DNA of 24,319 nt from the NCBI GenBank assembly GCA_035651595.1, contig DASRFJ010000155.1, forward strand, positions 1 to 24,319, in the 5' to 3' direction. The stretch is from JAFARZ01 sp035651595. Lineage in GTDB: Bacteria > Actinomycetota > Actinomycetes > Streptosporangiales > Streptosporangiaceae. The translations under genes and the position numbers were made by a program. Under the pieces are notes generated by a model. It saw nothing but the letters and a program-made list of their open reading frames with translations, had not been told where the DNA came from and did not search any database. Below, one piece after another: positions 6,855-14,060 of this stretch (positions are counted from its first letter, which is position 1; each line of letters starts with the position of its first letter).

Positions 6855-7697
6855 ATGAGTCGTTCCGACGTCCTCGTGGACGCCGACTGGGTTGAGGCCC
6901 GCATCGGTGCGCCGGGTGTCGTCATCGTGGAAGTGGACGAGGACACCAGCGCCTACGACAAGGGTCACATCCCCACCGCGGTGAAGGTTGACTGGAAGAA
7001 GGACCTGCAGGACCCGGTTCGCCGGGACTTCGTGGACAAGACGGGCTTCGAGGCCCTGCTGTCCGCGCGCGGCATCGCCAACGACGACACCGTCGTCCTC
7101 TACGGCGGCAACAACAACTGGTTCGCCGCGTACGCCTACTGGTACTTCCGGCTCTACGGCCACAGCAACGTGAAGCTGCTCGACGGCGGCCGCAAGAAGT
7201 GGGAGCTGGACTCGCGGGAGCTGACCCCGGAGGTGCCGTCCCGCCCCGCCACCACATACACGGCGAGCGAGCAGGACGCCACGCTGCGCGCGCTGCGGGA
7301 CGAGGTGCTGGCCGCCATCGGCAAGCGGAACCTCGTGGACGTACGGTCGCCCGACGAGTTCGCGGGCCGGCTGCTCGCCCCGGCGCACCTTCCGCAGGAG
7401 CAGGCGCAGCGCGCGGGTCACATCCCGACCGCGCGCAACGTGCCATGGTCGAAGGCGGCCAACGAGGACGGCACCTTCCGCTCGGACGACGAGCTGCGGG
7501 AGCTGTACCAGAACGAGGCTGGCCTGGACTTCGGCAAGGACACGATCGCCTACTGCCGGATCGGCGAGCGGTCCGCGCACACCTGGTTCGTCCTGCACGA
7601 GCTGCTCGACCTGTCCAACGTGAAGAACTACGACGGCTCGTGGACCGAGTACGGTTCGCTGGTCGGCGTGCCGATCGAGCTCGGGGAGGCCCGATGA
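6855..7697 (+). CDS. cysA2: thiosulfate sulfurtransferase (rhodanese), CysA2/SseA type
   Basis: A 280-aa tandem-rhodanese enzyme that moves sulfane sulfur from thiosulfate to a thiol acceptor, in the cytoplasm. The N-terminal domain (about 1-130) includes VEVDEDTSAYDKGHIP and the conserved LYGGNNNWFAAYAYWY. The C-terminal domain carries RSPDEFAGR, GHIPTARNVPWS and the active-site loop CRIGERS with catalytic Cys234. The protein closely matches M. tuberculosis CysA2/CysA3 in length and motifs; the name has nothing to do with the sulfate ABC protein CysA. The ATG has GGGAGG 7 nt upstream. Its stop overlaps the sseC start (ATGA). Confidence 0.93.
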   Translation: MSRSDVLVDADWVEARIGAPGVVIVEVDEDTSAYDKGHIPTAVKVDWKKDLQDPVRRDFVDKTGFEALLSARGIANDDTVVLYGGNNNWFAAYAYWYFRLYGHSNVKLLDGGRKKWELDSRELTPEVPSRPATTYTASEQDATLRALRDEVLAAIGKRNLVDVRSPDEFAGRLLAPAHLPQEQAQRAGHIPTARNVPWSKAANEDGTFRSDDELRELYQNEAGLDFGKDTIAYCRIGERSAHTWFVLHELLDLSNVKNYDGSWTEYGSLVGVPIELGEAR

Positions 7698-8005
7698 GTA
7701 CCACGAACGACGGCTGCGGCGCGCCCGCTGGCGGTGTCGCCGTCTCGGCGACGGCCGGCGACCAGGCCGTCGTGGAGGGCCGCGTCCTCCACGACGGCGC
7801 CCCGGTGCCCACCGGCTACGCGCGCCTGCTCGGCACCGGCGACGAGTTCGTGGCCGAGGTTCCGCTGGGTGAGGACGGCGGCTTCCGGTTCTTCGCCGCG
7901 CCCGGTTCCTGGACGCTGCGCGTGCTCGCTCCCGGCGGTCTGCGCGCCGAGCGCACCGTCGACGCGGACTACGGGCGAGTCACGAAGGTCGACGTAACCC
8001 TCTGA
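7694..8005 (+). CDS. sseC: DUF1416 protein SseC
   Basis: A 103-aa small beta-rich protein of the DUF1416/SseC family, normally found directly after cysA2-type sulfurtransferase genes in actinomycetes. The conserved core is ARLLGTGDEFVAEV followed by GGFRFFAAPGSWTLRVLAP. A single N-terminal Cys (NDGCGAP) is present. The function is unproven; a sulfur-metabolism role is inferred from the fixed gene pair. The start ATG overlaps the sulfurtransferase stop as ATGA. The stop TGA lies inside the first unit of a 14-bp tandem repeat, and a strong hairpin follows. Confidence 0.9.
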   Translation: MSTTNDGCGAPAGGVAVSATAGDQAVVEGRVLHDGAPVPTGYARLLGTGDEFVAEVPLGEDGGFRFFAAPGSWTLRVLAPGGLRAERTVDADYGRVTKVDVTL

Positions 8006-8042
8006 GCCCTACTGTCTGAGCCCTACTGTTTGAGCCCTACTG
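8001..8042 (+). repeat. three tandem 14-bp repeats at the sseC 3' end
   Basis: The unit TCTGAGCCCTACTG occurs at 8001-8014 and 8015-8028, then as TTTGAGCCCTACTG at 8029-8042. Every unit contains a TGA, the first of which is the sseC stop. The array ends 5 nt before the terminator hairpin. Confidence 0.9.
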
Positions 8043-8047
8043 TCGGC

Positions 8048-8082
8048 AACGGGGTGCGGCCGCATGCCGGCCGCACCCCGTT
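8048..8082. terminator. strong bidirectional terminator hairpin
   Basis: A perfect 15-bp stem: AACGGGGTGCGGCCG (8048-8062), loop CATGC, CGGCCGCACCCCGTT (8068-8082). It sits between the convergent sseC and the GntR-type gene, as expected for a shared terminator. The T-tract is short (TTCTT), which is normal in high-GC actinomycetes. Confidence 0.85.
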
Positions 8083-8098
8083 CTTCGTGTCCGCGGGG

Positions 8099-8854
8099 TT
8101 AGCGATCCGCTGACCTTGCGGGCGCGAGGTCGATCGCGACCCGGAACAGCTCCGGTTTCAGCGTCACCACCGTGACGGCGCCCGGCTGGCCATCCGCGGC
8201 GCCGCCGAACGTGACCAGCGCGGTGATGAGCGGCTGGTGCGCGGGCGCGCCGAGTGCGCGGGCGGCCTCCGGCTGCGGCAGACTCATCTCAACGCGAACC
8301 GAGACCGCCCGCAGCGCGCCGAGTGCCGTGGCGTCCTCGTCGTTCTCGTCGTTCTCGTCGTCACCATCGTCACCGGGAGGGCCGGGCAGATAGGCGACGG
8401 ATGCGGCCACCGGATCGTCGTCCGCCATCCAGACGCAGCGGACTATCCGCAGATGCGACCCTGGCGGCTGGCCGAGCGCCTCCCGTACCTGCGACGGCGC
8501 CTCGCCGCGGGACACCTGCCGTGTCTGGCGGCTGATCGTGTTTCCCATCGGGTCCAGACGCGTGGCGAGCCCCTCGGCACCCTCGACCGGGATCCAGTTG
8601 CTGGCCGGGCTGGCCCGGTACAGCTGTCCGTCTGGCAGCCGCCGGATCAGCGACCTGCGCACGAGATCGGCGATCGCCGCGTCGATGTCGCCGATGGCCA
8701 CGCCATACCGCTTGGCGAATGCGCTACGCCTGGGTAGCCGCCAGCCCGGCTCCCGGTCGGTGAGCGCCGAGGCTATCCGGTCGGCGAGCGTGTCCCCCGC
8801 GGTGGCCGGCGAGCCTGATCCGTCCGCGCTGGCGTTAACCGCCGCGTCCAACAA
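8099..8854 (-). CDS. GntR-family transcriptional regulator (paralogue 1)
   Basis: A 251-aa protein. Residues about 22-82 form a GntR-type winged helix (LADRIASALTDREPGWRLPRRSAFAKRYGV, then LIRRLPDGQLYRAS). The C-terminal part (about 95-245) resembles a UTRA-like effector domain (RIVRCVWMADDDPVAASVAYLPG). A DEN-DEN-DED acidic loop near residues 165-173 is encoded by a 9-bp tandem repeat (8336-8362). The start is TTG at 8854 with GAGGG 6 nt upstream; a second TTG follows directly. It is divergent from pstS across 331 bp and is clearly paralogous to the gene at 15241, so it may regulate phosphate uptake or respond to a related metabolite. The ligand is unknown. Confidence 0.85.
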   Translation of the reverse strand: MLDAAVNASADGSGSPATAGDTLADRIASALTDREPGWRLPRRSAFAKRYGVAIGDIDAAIADLVRRSLIRRLPDGQLYRASPASNWIPVEGAEGLATRLDPMGNTISRQTRQVSRGEAPSQVREALGQPPGSHLRIVRCVWMADDDPVAASVAYLPGPPGDDGDDENDENDEDATALGALRAVSVRVEMSLPQPEAARALGAPAHQPLITALVTFGGAADGQPGAVTVVTLKPELFRVAIDLAPARSADR

Positions 8855-9185
8855 CGACTGCCCTCACCCGTTCGATTGAGTGCAGGGCGGTCGGCACCCT
8901 GCTTCCGCATTCCCCCATTGATATGCATCTCCGGTGAACTAAAGGTGAATTAAACGGAAACGGACCGGTTGGTTCTCTCGTCGCGTCGGTAAACAAAATC
9001 CTGGCCCAGAAACGCGTACACCAGAACTTCACCTTCTGGCCTCCAGTTGTAAACCTCACATTTGCCCGTGGATTCCGTGAACGTCGGCAAACTGTACTGG
9101 CACACAACGGTTTGACGGCTGACCGGCCGCCCGGGCTGCAAGCCGCGGCCGGGAAATGTATGAACCCCATAAGGAGAAACCCGAT
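8855..9185. other. divergent promoter region between GntR-type gene and pstS
   Basis: 331 bp without a gene and visibly more AT-rich than its surroundings. It contains the PHO-box-like repeat at 8933-8950. It also has a short inverted repeat CCAGAA-N7-TTCTGG (9021-9039) enclosing CTTCACC, and the pstS ribosome site AAGGAG at 9171-9176. This should be the control region for phosphate-starvation induction of pstSCAB. Confidence 0.7.
8933..8950. promoter_or_regulatory. PHO-box-like direct repeat (PhoP binding site)
   Basis: GGTGAAC (8933-8939) and GGTGAAT (8944-8950) are spaced exactly 11 bp apart. Read on the minus strand they give ATTCACC and GTTCACC, matching the GTTCACC core repeated every 11 nt in Streptomyces PHO boxes. 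The site lies about 240 bp upstream of pstS and near the start of the GntR-type gene, so it could serve either. Confidence 0.7.
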
Positions 9186-10298
9186 ATGCAACTTCGACGT
9201 AGACCGCAGGTCATGACGGTGGGGGGAGCCATCGTCGCGATGGCACTGTCGCTCGCCGCGTGCTCCTCGTCGAGCTCTTCCTCGCCGGCCACCGGCTCAT
9301 CGGGCAGCAGCGCGCCGTCCAGTGGCTCGTCGAGCAGCTCCGCCGCGCTCAGCGGCACGCTCAATGGCAGCGGATCGTCGTTCCAGAACACGTTCCAGGA
9401 AGCCGCGATCCAGGGCTTCAAGGCGGTTCAGTCTGGCATCACCGTGAACTACAACAGCGTCGGCTCGGGCACCGGACGGTCCAACCTGGCCGCTGGCACG
9501 GTCAATTTCGCCGGCTCGGACTCACCCATCCCGGCCAAGGAAGCGTCGGAGTTCGCGGGCAAGACCGTGCTGTACTTCCCGGTCGTGATCGGTCCGATCA
9601 CCCTGTCGTACAACCTGTCGGGCGTCAGCAACCTGAAGCTGGATCCCACGGTCATCGCGAAGATCTTCCAGGGTGACATCACGAAGTGGAACGACCCGGC
9701 GATCGCCGCGGATAACCCGGGGGTCAACCTGCCCAGCACGGCGATCACGACCGCGGTCCGCTCCGACTCCTCGGGCACGACCCAGAACTTCTCGCTGTTC
9801 CTGCAGACCGCCGTGCCGAGCGTGTGGAAGCTCGGTAGCAGTTCGACGATCAAGTGGCCGGCCTCGGCCCGGGCCGGCGCGCAGAACACCGGGGTGGCGT
9901 CGATCATCAAATCCACCTCCGGCGCCATCGGTTACGTCGACTACTCGACCGCCAAGGCCTCCGGCCTGACCTACGCGTCGATCAAGAACTCCGCCGGAAA
10001 CTACGTCGCGCCGTCGCCGTCCGGGGCGTCGGTGTCGGCAGCCGGGGTGAACGTGAAGCCGGACCTGACGTTCGCGGCCGTCTGGGGCTCGGGCGCGCAG
10101 GCGTACCCGATCACCTACCAGTCGTGGGTCCTGGTGTACGCCACCCAGCCGAACGCGAGCGACGCGTCGATGCTCCAGGCATACCTCACTTATCTGCTCG
10201 GCGACGGCCAGCAGCTGCTGTCCAACCTCGGCTACGCGCCGCTGCCATCCAACATCGACACGATGGCCAAGGCTCAGATCAGCAAGATCACCGGGTAA
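9186..10298 (+). CDS. pstS: phosphate ABC transporter substrate-binding lipoprotein PstS
   Basis: A 370-aa lipoprotein that captures phosphate outside the membrane for the PstCAB importer. The signal peptide with lipobox LSLAAC predicts lipidation at Cys26. A Ser/Gly-rich tether (about 27-58) follows, then the PstS fold: LNGSGSSFQNTFQEAAIQGF, the phosphate-loop SVGSGTGRSN, AGSDSPI, IFQGDITKWNDPAIA and RSDSSGTTQNFS. An in-frame upstream ATG at 9156 is open, but the one at 9186 has AAGGAG 9 nt before it and gives a proper signal peptide. It is the first gene of pstSCAB, with a PHO-box-like repeat upstream. Confidence 0.95.
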   Translation: MQLRRRPQVMTVGGAIVAMALSLAACSSSSSSSPATGSSGSSAPSSGSSSSSAALSGTLNGSGSSFQNTFQEAAIQGFKAVQSGITVNYNSVGSGTGRSNLAAGTVNFAGSDSPIPAKEASEFAGKTVLYFPVVIGPITLSYNLSGVSNLKLDPTVIAKIFQGDITKWNDPAIAADNPGVNLPSTAITTAVRSDSSGTTQNFSLFLQTAVPSVWKLGSSSTIKWPASARAGAQNTGVASIIKSTSGAIGYVDYSTAKASGLTYASIKNSAGNYVAPSPSGASVSAAGVNVKPDLTFAAVWGSGAQAYPITYQSWVLVYATQPNASDASMLQAYLTYLLGDGQQLLSNLGYAPLPSNIDTMAKAQISKITG

Positions 10299-10342
10299 GT
10301 GGCGGGTCTACCAATGCAGCTAGTTCAGACGGGCTCCCCGTC

Positions 10343-11329
10343 GTGAGCGCTGCGGTCAAGGCGGATCCGGCCGACGTGGCCGGATCCGCCCACCCGCTGG
10401 CGCAGCGGCGCCCGCTCGGCGACCGCGTCTTCCAGATTCTCGCGCTCGCGGCCGGCCTGCTGGTGCTGGTGATCCTGGTCCTGATCGCCATCACGACCAC
10501 GCAGCAGTCCACGTCGTGGTTCTCCCATGAGGGCTTGAGCGGGATCTTCTCCACCAACTGGGACCCGGCGACCAACTCGTTCGGGGCGATGACGTTCGTG
10601 TACGGCACCGCCATCACCGCGCTCATCGCGGTCATCCTCGCCGTCCCGGTAAGCGTCGCCATCGCGCTGCTGCTGACCGAGGTGGTGCCGCGCCGCTGGG
10701 CGCGGCCCATCGTCTACATGGTCGACCTGCTGGCCGTGGTTCCGTCGGTGGTCTGGGGCCTGTGGGGGATCCAGGTGTTCGCGCCGTGGGTCCAGCACAT
10801 CTACACCCCGATAGCCTCCGGCCTGACCGGGATCCCGGTGCTCAGCTTCTTCTTCGGCGGCACGAACACGAGCGGTGAGTCGTTTTTCACCGCCGGCCTC
10901 ATCCTGGCCTTCATGATCACGCCGATCGTCACCTCGCTGTCGCGCGAGGTCATCGCCACCGTGCCCGCCATCGACAAGGAGGGCGCGTACGCGCTTGGGG
11001 CCACCCGGTGGGAGATGATCCGCGGCGCCGTGTGGCCGCACAGCCAGGGTGGCGTGGTCGGCTCGGTGCTGCTTGGCCTGGGCAGGGCGATGGGCGAGAC
11101 GATCGCGGTGGCTCTGGTGATCGGGTCCTCGCCCACGATCACATCGCATCTGTTCTCCCCCGGTTACTCCATGCCCGCGGTCATCGCGAACCAGTTCGGC
11201 GAGGCCTCAGGCGTGTTCCGGTCGGCGCTCATCGGGATGGGTGTGCTCCTGTTCGCCATTACGATCGTCGTCAATCTGGTCGCCCGCGGGGTCGTGGACC
11301 GGTCCACGCGGCGCGCGAGGGGAGCCTGA
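10343..11329 (+). CDS. pstC: phosphate ABC transporter permease PstC
   Basis: A 328-aa inner-membrane permease forming the channel with PstA. Six membrane helices are visible, beginning with the hydrophobic LALAAGLLVLVILVLIAI. The cytoplasmic EAA loop EGAYALGATRWEMIRGAVWP contacts PstB, and GLGRAMGETIAVALV follows, as in the PstC family. The frame is open far upstream, but the only credible start is GTG at 10343, 44 nt after pstS, with a weak ribosome site. The stop shares one base with the pstA start (TGATG). Confidence 0.93.
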   Translation: MSAAVKADPADVAGSAHPLAQRRPLGDRVFQILALAAGLLVLVILVLIAITTTQQSTSWFSHEGLSGIFSTNWDPATNSFGAMTFVYGTAITALIAVILAVPVSVAIALLLTEVVPRRWARPIVYMVDLLAVVPSVVWGLWGIQVFAPWVQHIYTPIASGLTGIPVLSFFFGGTNTSGESFFTAGLILAFMITPIVTSLSREVIATVPAIDKEGAYALGATRWEMIRGAVWPHSQGGVVGSVLLGLGRAMGETIAVALVIGSSPTITSHLFSPGYSMPAVIANQFGEASGVFRSALIGMGVLLFAITIVVNLVARGVVDRSTRRARGA

Positions 11330-12219
11330 TGGCCGTCGCTGCCGAGCAGCCACCGGTCGACCTGCGAGAGCCGGCCGGCTGGCGGCGCACCAAGAACAAC
11401 GTCGCGACCGTGCTGATGTGGGTCGCCTTCGTGGCGGTGCTGGTCCCGCTGGGCTTCGTCCTGTACACGGTGATCTCCAAGGGCGCGCCGAGCATCAGCG
11501 GGCAGTTCCTGACCTCCTCGATCCCGCCCAACATCATGCCCGCGAACTTTGGCGGGATGGGGCCGGCGATCGTCGGCACACTCGAGATCACCGCCCTGTC
11601 CGCGGTCATGGCCATACCGATCGGCGTGCTGGGCGCGATTTACATCAACGAGTACGGCGGCAACCGCGTGCTCGCCCGGATCATCGGGTTCATGGCAGAC
11701 GTGATGACCGGCGTGCCGTCGATCGTGATGGGGTTGTTCGTCTTCACGATCTGGGTGCTGCACTTCGGGTACTCGGGGCTCGCCGGTGCCTTCGCGCTGG
11801 CCTGCCTCATGCTGCCCCTGGTAATCCGGTCGTCCTACGAGATGCTGCGGCTGGTGCCCGACTCGCTGCGCGAGGCCAGCTACGCGCTGGGCGCCACCAA
11901 GGCGCGCGTGACGTTGACCGTCGTGCTCCCGGCCGCGATCGGCGGCATCGTCAGCGGCTCGCTGCTGGCCGTCGCCCGCGCCACCGGCGAGACCGCGCCG
12001 CTGCTGTTCACCATCTTCACGGTGGAGGCCACCAACACGAACGTGTTCAGCGGGCCCGATACCGCGCTGCCGAACCAGATCTTCGCGAACGCAACGCAGC
12101 CCTACGTCGGCGCCCAGGCCCGCGGCTGGGGCGCGGCGCTGACGCTGATCGCCATCGCGTTCATCTTCATGATCGCCGCCCGGATCAGCACCGCCCGCTT
12201 TGCCCGGTATTCGCGTTAG
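11329..12219 (+). CDS. pstA: phosphate ABC transporter permease PstA
   Basis: A 296-aa permease partner of PstC. About six membrane helices begin at VATVLMWVAFVAVLVPLGFVL. The EAA loop is EASYALGATKARVTLTVVLP, followed by AVARATGETAPLLFTIF, typical of PstA. The ATG at 11329 overlaps the pstC stop by one base and has GGGGAG upstream. The family-typical extracellular segment (FSGPDTALPNQIFANATQPY) lies near the C-terminus. Confidence 0.93.
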   Translation: MAVAAEQPPVDLREPAGWRRTKNNVATVLMWVAFVAVLVPLGFVLYTVISKGAPSISGQFLTSSIPPNIMPANFGGMGPAIVGTLEITALSAVMAIPIGVLGAIYINEYGGNRVLARIIGFMADVMTGVPSIVMGLFVFTIWVLHFGYSGLAGAFALACLMLPLVIRSSYEMLRLVPDSLREASYALGATKARVTLTVVLPAAIGGIVSGSLLAVARATGETAPLLFTIFTVEATNTNVFSGPDTALPNQIFANATQPYVGAQARGWGAALTLIAIAFIFMIAARISTARFARYSR

Positions 12220-12247
12220 AGTTAGTCCGAAGGGCTTGAGGGATCAC

Positions 12248-13126
12248 ATGGACCAGCCAGAAGAGCACGTCGTCAAGACCGAGCTGCCCAAGCCGGCCGC
12301 GCTGGACTCGCGACGTGAGGAATACGTATCCGACTACACGAGCGCGCCGGTCTTCAACGCGAAGAGCGTGTCGATCTACTACGGCACCTTCCGTGCCGTC
12401 ACGGACGTTTCGCTGGACATCCACGAGAACGAGATCACCGCGTTCATCGGGCCGTCCGGCTGCGGCAAGACGACGGTGCTGCGGACGCTCAACCGCATGA
12501 ACGACCTCATCCCCGGCGCTCGCGTCGACGGCGACGTGCACTACCGCGGGGCGTCGCTGTACGCCTCCGGCGTCTCGCCGACCGCCGTGCGGCGGCGCAT
12601 CGGCATGGTGTTCCAGAAGCCGAACCCGTTCCCGAAGTCGATCTACGACAACGTCGCCTACGGTCCGAAGATCAACGGCACGCGGAACAAGGCCGCGCTG
12701 GACGAGATCGTGGAGCGGTCGCTACGCCAGGCGGCGCTGTGGGACGAGGTGAAGAACCGGCTGAACAAGTCGGGCCTGGGCCTGTCGGGCGGTCAGGCGC
12801 AGCGGCTGTGCATCGCGCGCACGCTCGCGGTCGAGCCAGATGTGGTGCTCATGGACGAGCCCTGCTCGGCCCTCGACCCGATCGCGACCGGCCGGATCGA
12901 AGACCTGATGCAGGAGATCAAGTCCCGGTACACGATCGTCATCGTGACGCACAACATGCAGCAGGCCACCCGGGTCAGCGACCGCACGGCGTTCTACTCG
13001 GTGCTCCGCGACGAGAAGAGCGATGTCCGCACCGGTGTCCTGGTGGAGTACGGCTCGACCAGGCAGATCTTCGAGGATCCGCAGGACAGCCGGACGCAGG
13101 CCTACGTCACCGGCCGCATGGGCTAG
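12248..13126 (+). CDS. pstB: phosphate ABC transporter ATPase PstB
   Basis: A 292-aa ABC ATPase that powers phosphate import. It has Walker A GPSGCGKTT (about 68-76), a Q-loop MVFQKPNPFP, the signature LSGGQAQRLCIAR, Walker B VVLMDEPCSALD and the switch His in IVTHNMQQA. The 35-residue extension before the ATPase core (MDQPEEHVVKTELPKP onward) is longer than usual. The ATG at 12248 has GAGGGA 5 nt upstream; an in-frame ATG at 12200 would overlap pstA and is less likely. The stop codon overlaps that of the convergent phoU. Confidence 0.95.
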   Translation: MDQPEEHVVKTELPKPAALDSRREEYVSDYTSAPVFNAKSVSIYYGTFRAVTDVSLDIHENEITAFIGPSGCGKTTVLRTLNRMNDLIPGARVDGDVHYRGASLYASGVSPTAVRRRIGMVFQKPNPFPKSIYDNVAYGPKINGTRNKAALDEIVERSLRQAALWDEVKNRLNKSGLGLSGGQAQRLCIARTLAVEPDVVLMDEPCSALDPIATGRIEDLMQEIKSRYTIVIVTHNMQQATRVSDRTAFYSVLRDEKSDVRTGVLVEYGSTRQIFEDPQDSRTQAYVTGRMG

Positions 13127-13791
13127 CTGGATCCGGTTATCGGGGGCAGCTGGTCCGGCGCGGAGCCAGCCAGGTAAACCACCCGGCGGGCGATGTTCAC
13201 CGCGTGCGCGGCCAGGCGCTCGTAAAACCACGCGACGAGCGTCAGCTCCATGGTGACGGGGAGCGCGATCCGTCCCGCGGCGAGCTCGGCGATCAAGCTG
13301 GCGTTGAGCTCATCGAGCTCGTCGTCGCGCTGACTGAGCGCCAGGGCCACGGACCGGTCGCGCTGGTACCAGGAGTCCGCTGCCTGCCGCCACATGCTGG
13401 AGACGAGGGCGCCCATCCGCTCGATGAGGCGCCGGCTACGCGGCGACAGATCGTCGCTGAGCACATGGCTGGCTCGGGTGGCGATCTGCATGACGAGGTC
13501 GTGCGAGCGCTCGAGCTCGGGCACGATCCGCAGCACGGAAAGCAGGAACCGCAGGTCGCTGGCGACCGGCGCCTGGAGCAGGATCTCCCCGTTGACCAGG
13601 CTCTCGATCTCTGGGTACAGCGCGTCGATGGCCTGCTCCCGCTGGGCGACCACCTTGATCACCTCGTGATTGCCGGTCAGCAGCGCCTCGGTGGCCTCCG
13701 GCAGGTCCTCGGCGACCATCGCGAACAGCTCGATAACCTTGGCCTCGATTGCTTCGAGCTGGCGCTCGAATTCCTGCCGGTTTCCGACCAT
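13123..13791 (-). CDS. phoU: PhoU-family phosphate signalling regulator
   Basis: A 222-aa all-helical protein made of two PhoU repeats. The first carries EATEALLTGNHEVIKVVAQ and ASDLRFLLSVLRIVPELERSHD, the second LSQRDDELDELNASLIAEL and ELTLVAWFYERLAAHAVNIA. The ExxxD metal-binding motifs are recognisable (ELERSHD, ERLAAHAVN with the usual variation). PhoU restrains the phosphate sensor kinase and Pst uptake when phosphate is plentiful. It runs against pstB with stops overlapping in CTAG, so it is not in the pst operon here. The ATG at 13791 lacks a strong ribosome site. Confidence 0.92.
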   Translation of the reverse strand: MVGNRQEFERQLEAIEAKVIELFAMVAEDLPEATEALLTGNHEVIKVVAQREQAIDALYPEIESLVNGEILLQAPVASDLRFLLSVLRIVPELERSHDLVMQIATRASHVLSDDLSPRSRRLIERMGALVSSMWRQAADSWYQRDRSVALALSQRDDELDELNASLIAELAAGRIALPVTMELTLVAWFYERLAAHAVNIARRVVYLAGSAPDQLPPITGSS

Positions 13792-14060
13792 GGTCAGAGC
13801 CTACTGGCCAGCGCCGTCACTGGCCGACGGCTGGACCGCGGCCGGAGATCGTTCATCTAAATGACACTGACTAGCCGTGTAATGGTTGCCGAAATAGTGG
13901 TCTGCTATTCACCGTGATGCCTGCCAATAGGCCTAAAGAAGCCGCGCGCCTCTCGCGGGGGTTCACATGCGGCGGGGCGCGTGGACGGCGGTGACGGGGC
14001 CGCGTTAGCGCAGATCGCGGAGGCGAGGGGGCGGTAGCGGCGACACGAAGGGACAGCGCG

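Noticed and set aside
9156..9185. N-terminal extension of PstS from the upstream ATG
   Set aside because: The extension would place charged residues before the signal peptide, and the AAGGAG ribosome site lies inside it, 9 nt before ATG 9186.
13861..14060. possible PHO box before the second pstS (ATTCACC near 13908, GTTCACA near 13962)
   Set aside because: The cores are not spaced at 11 bp and have no adjacent repeat, so they fall short of a PHO box.
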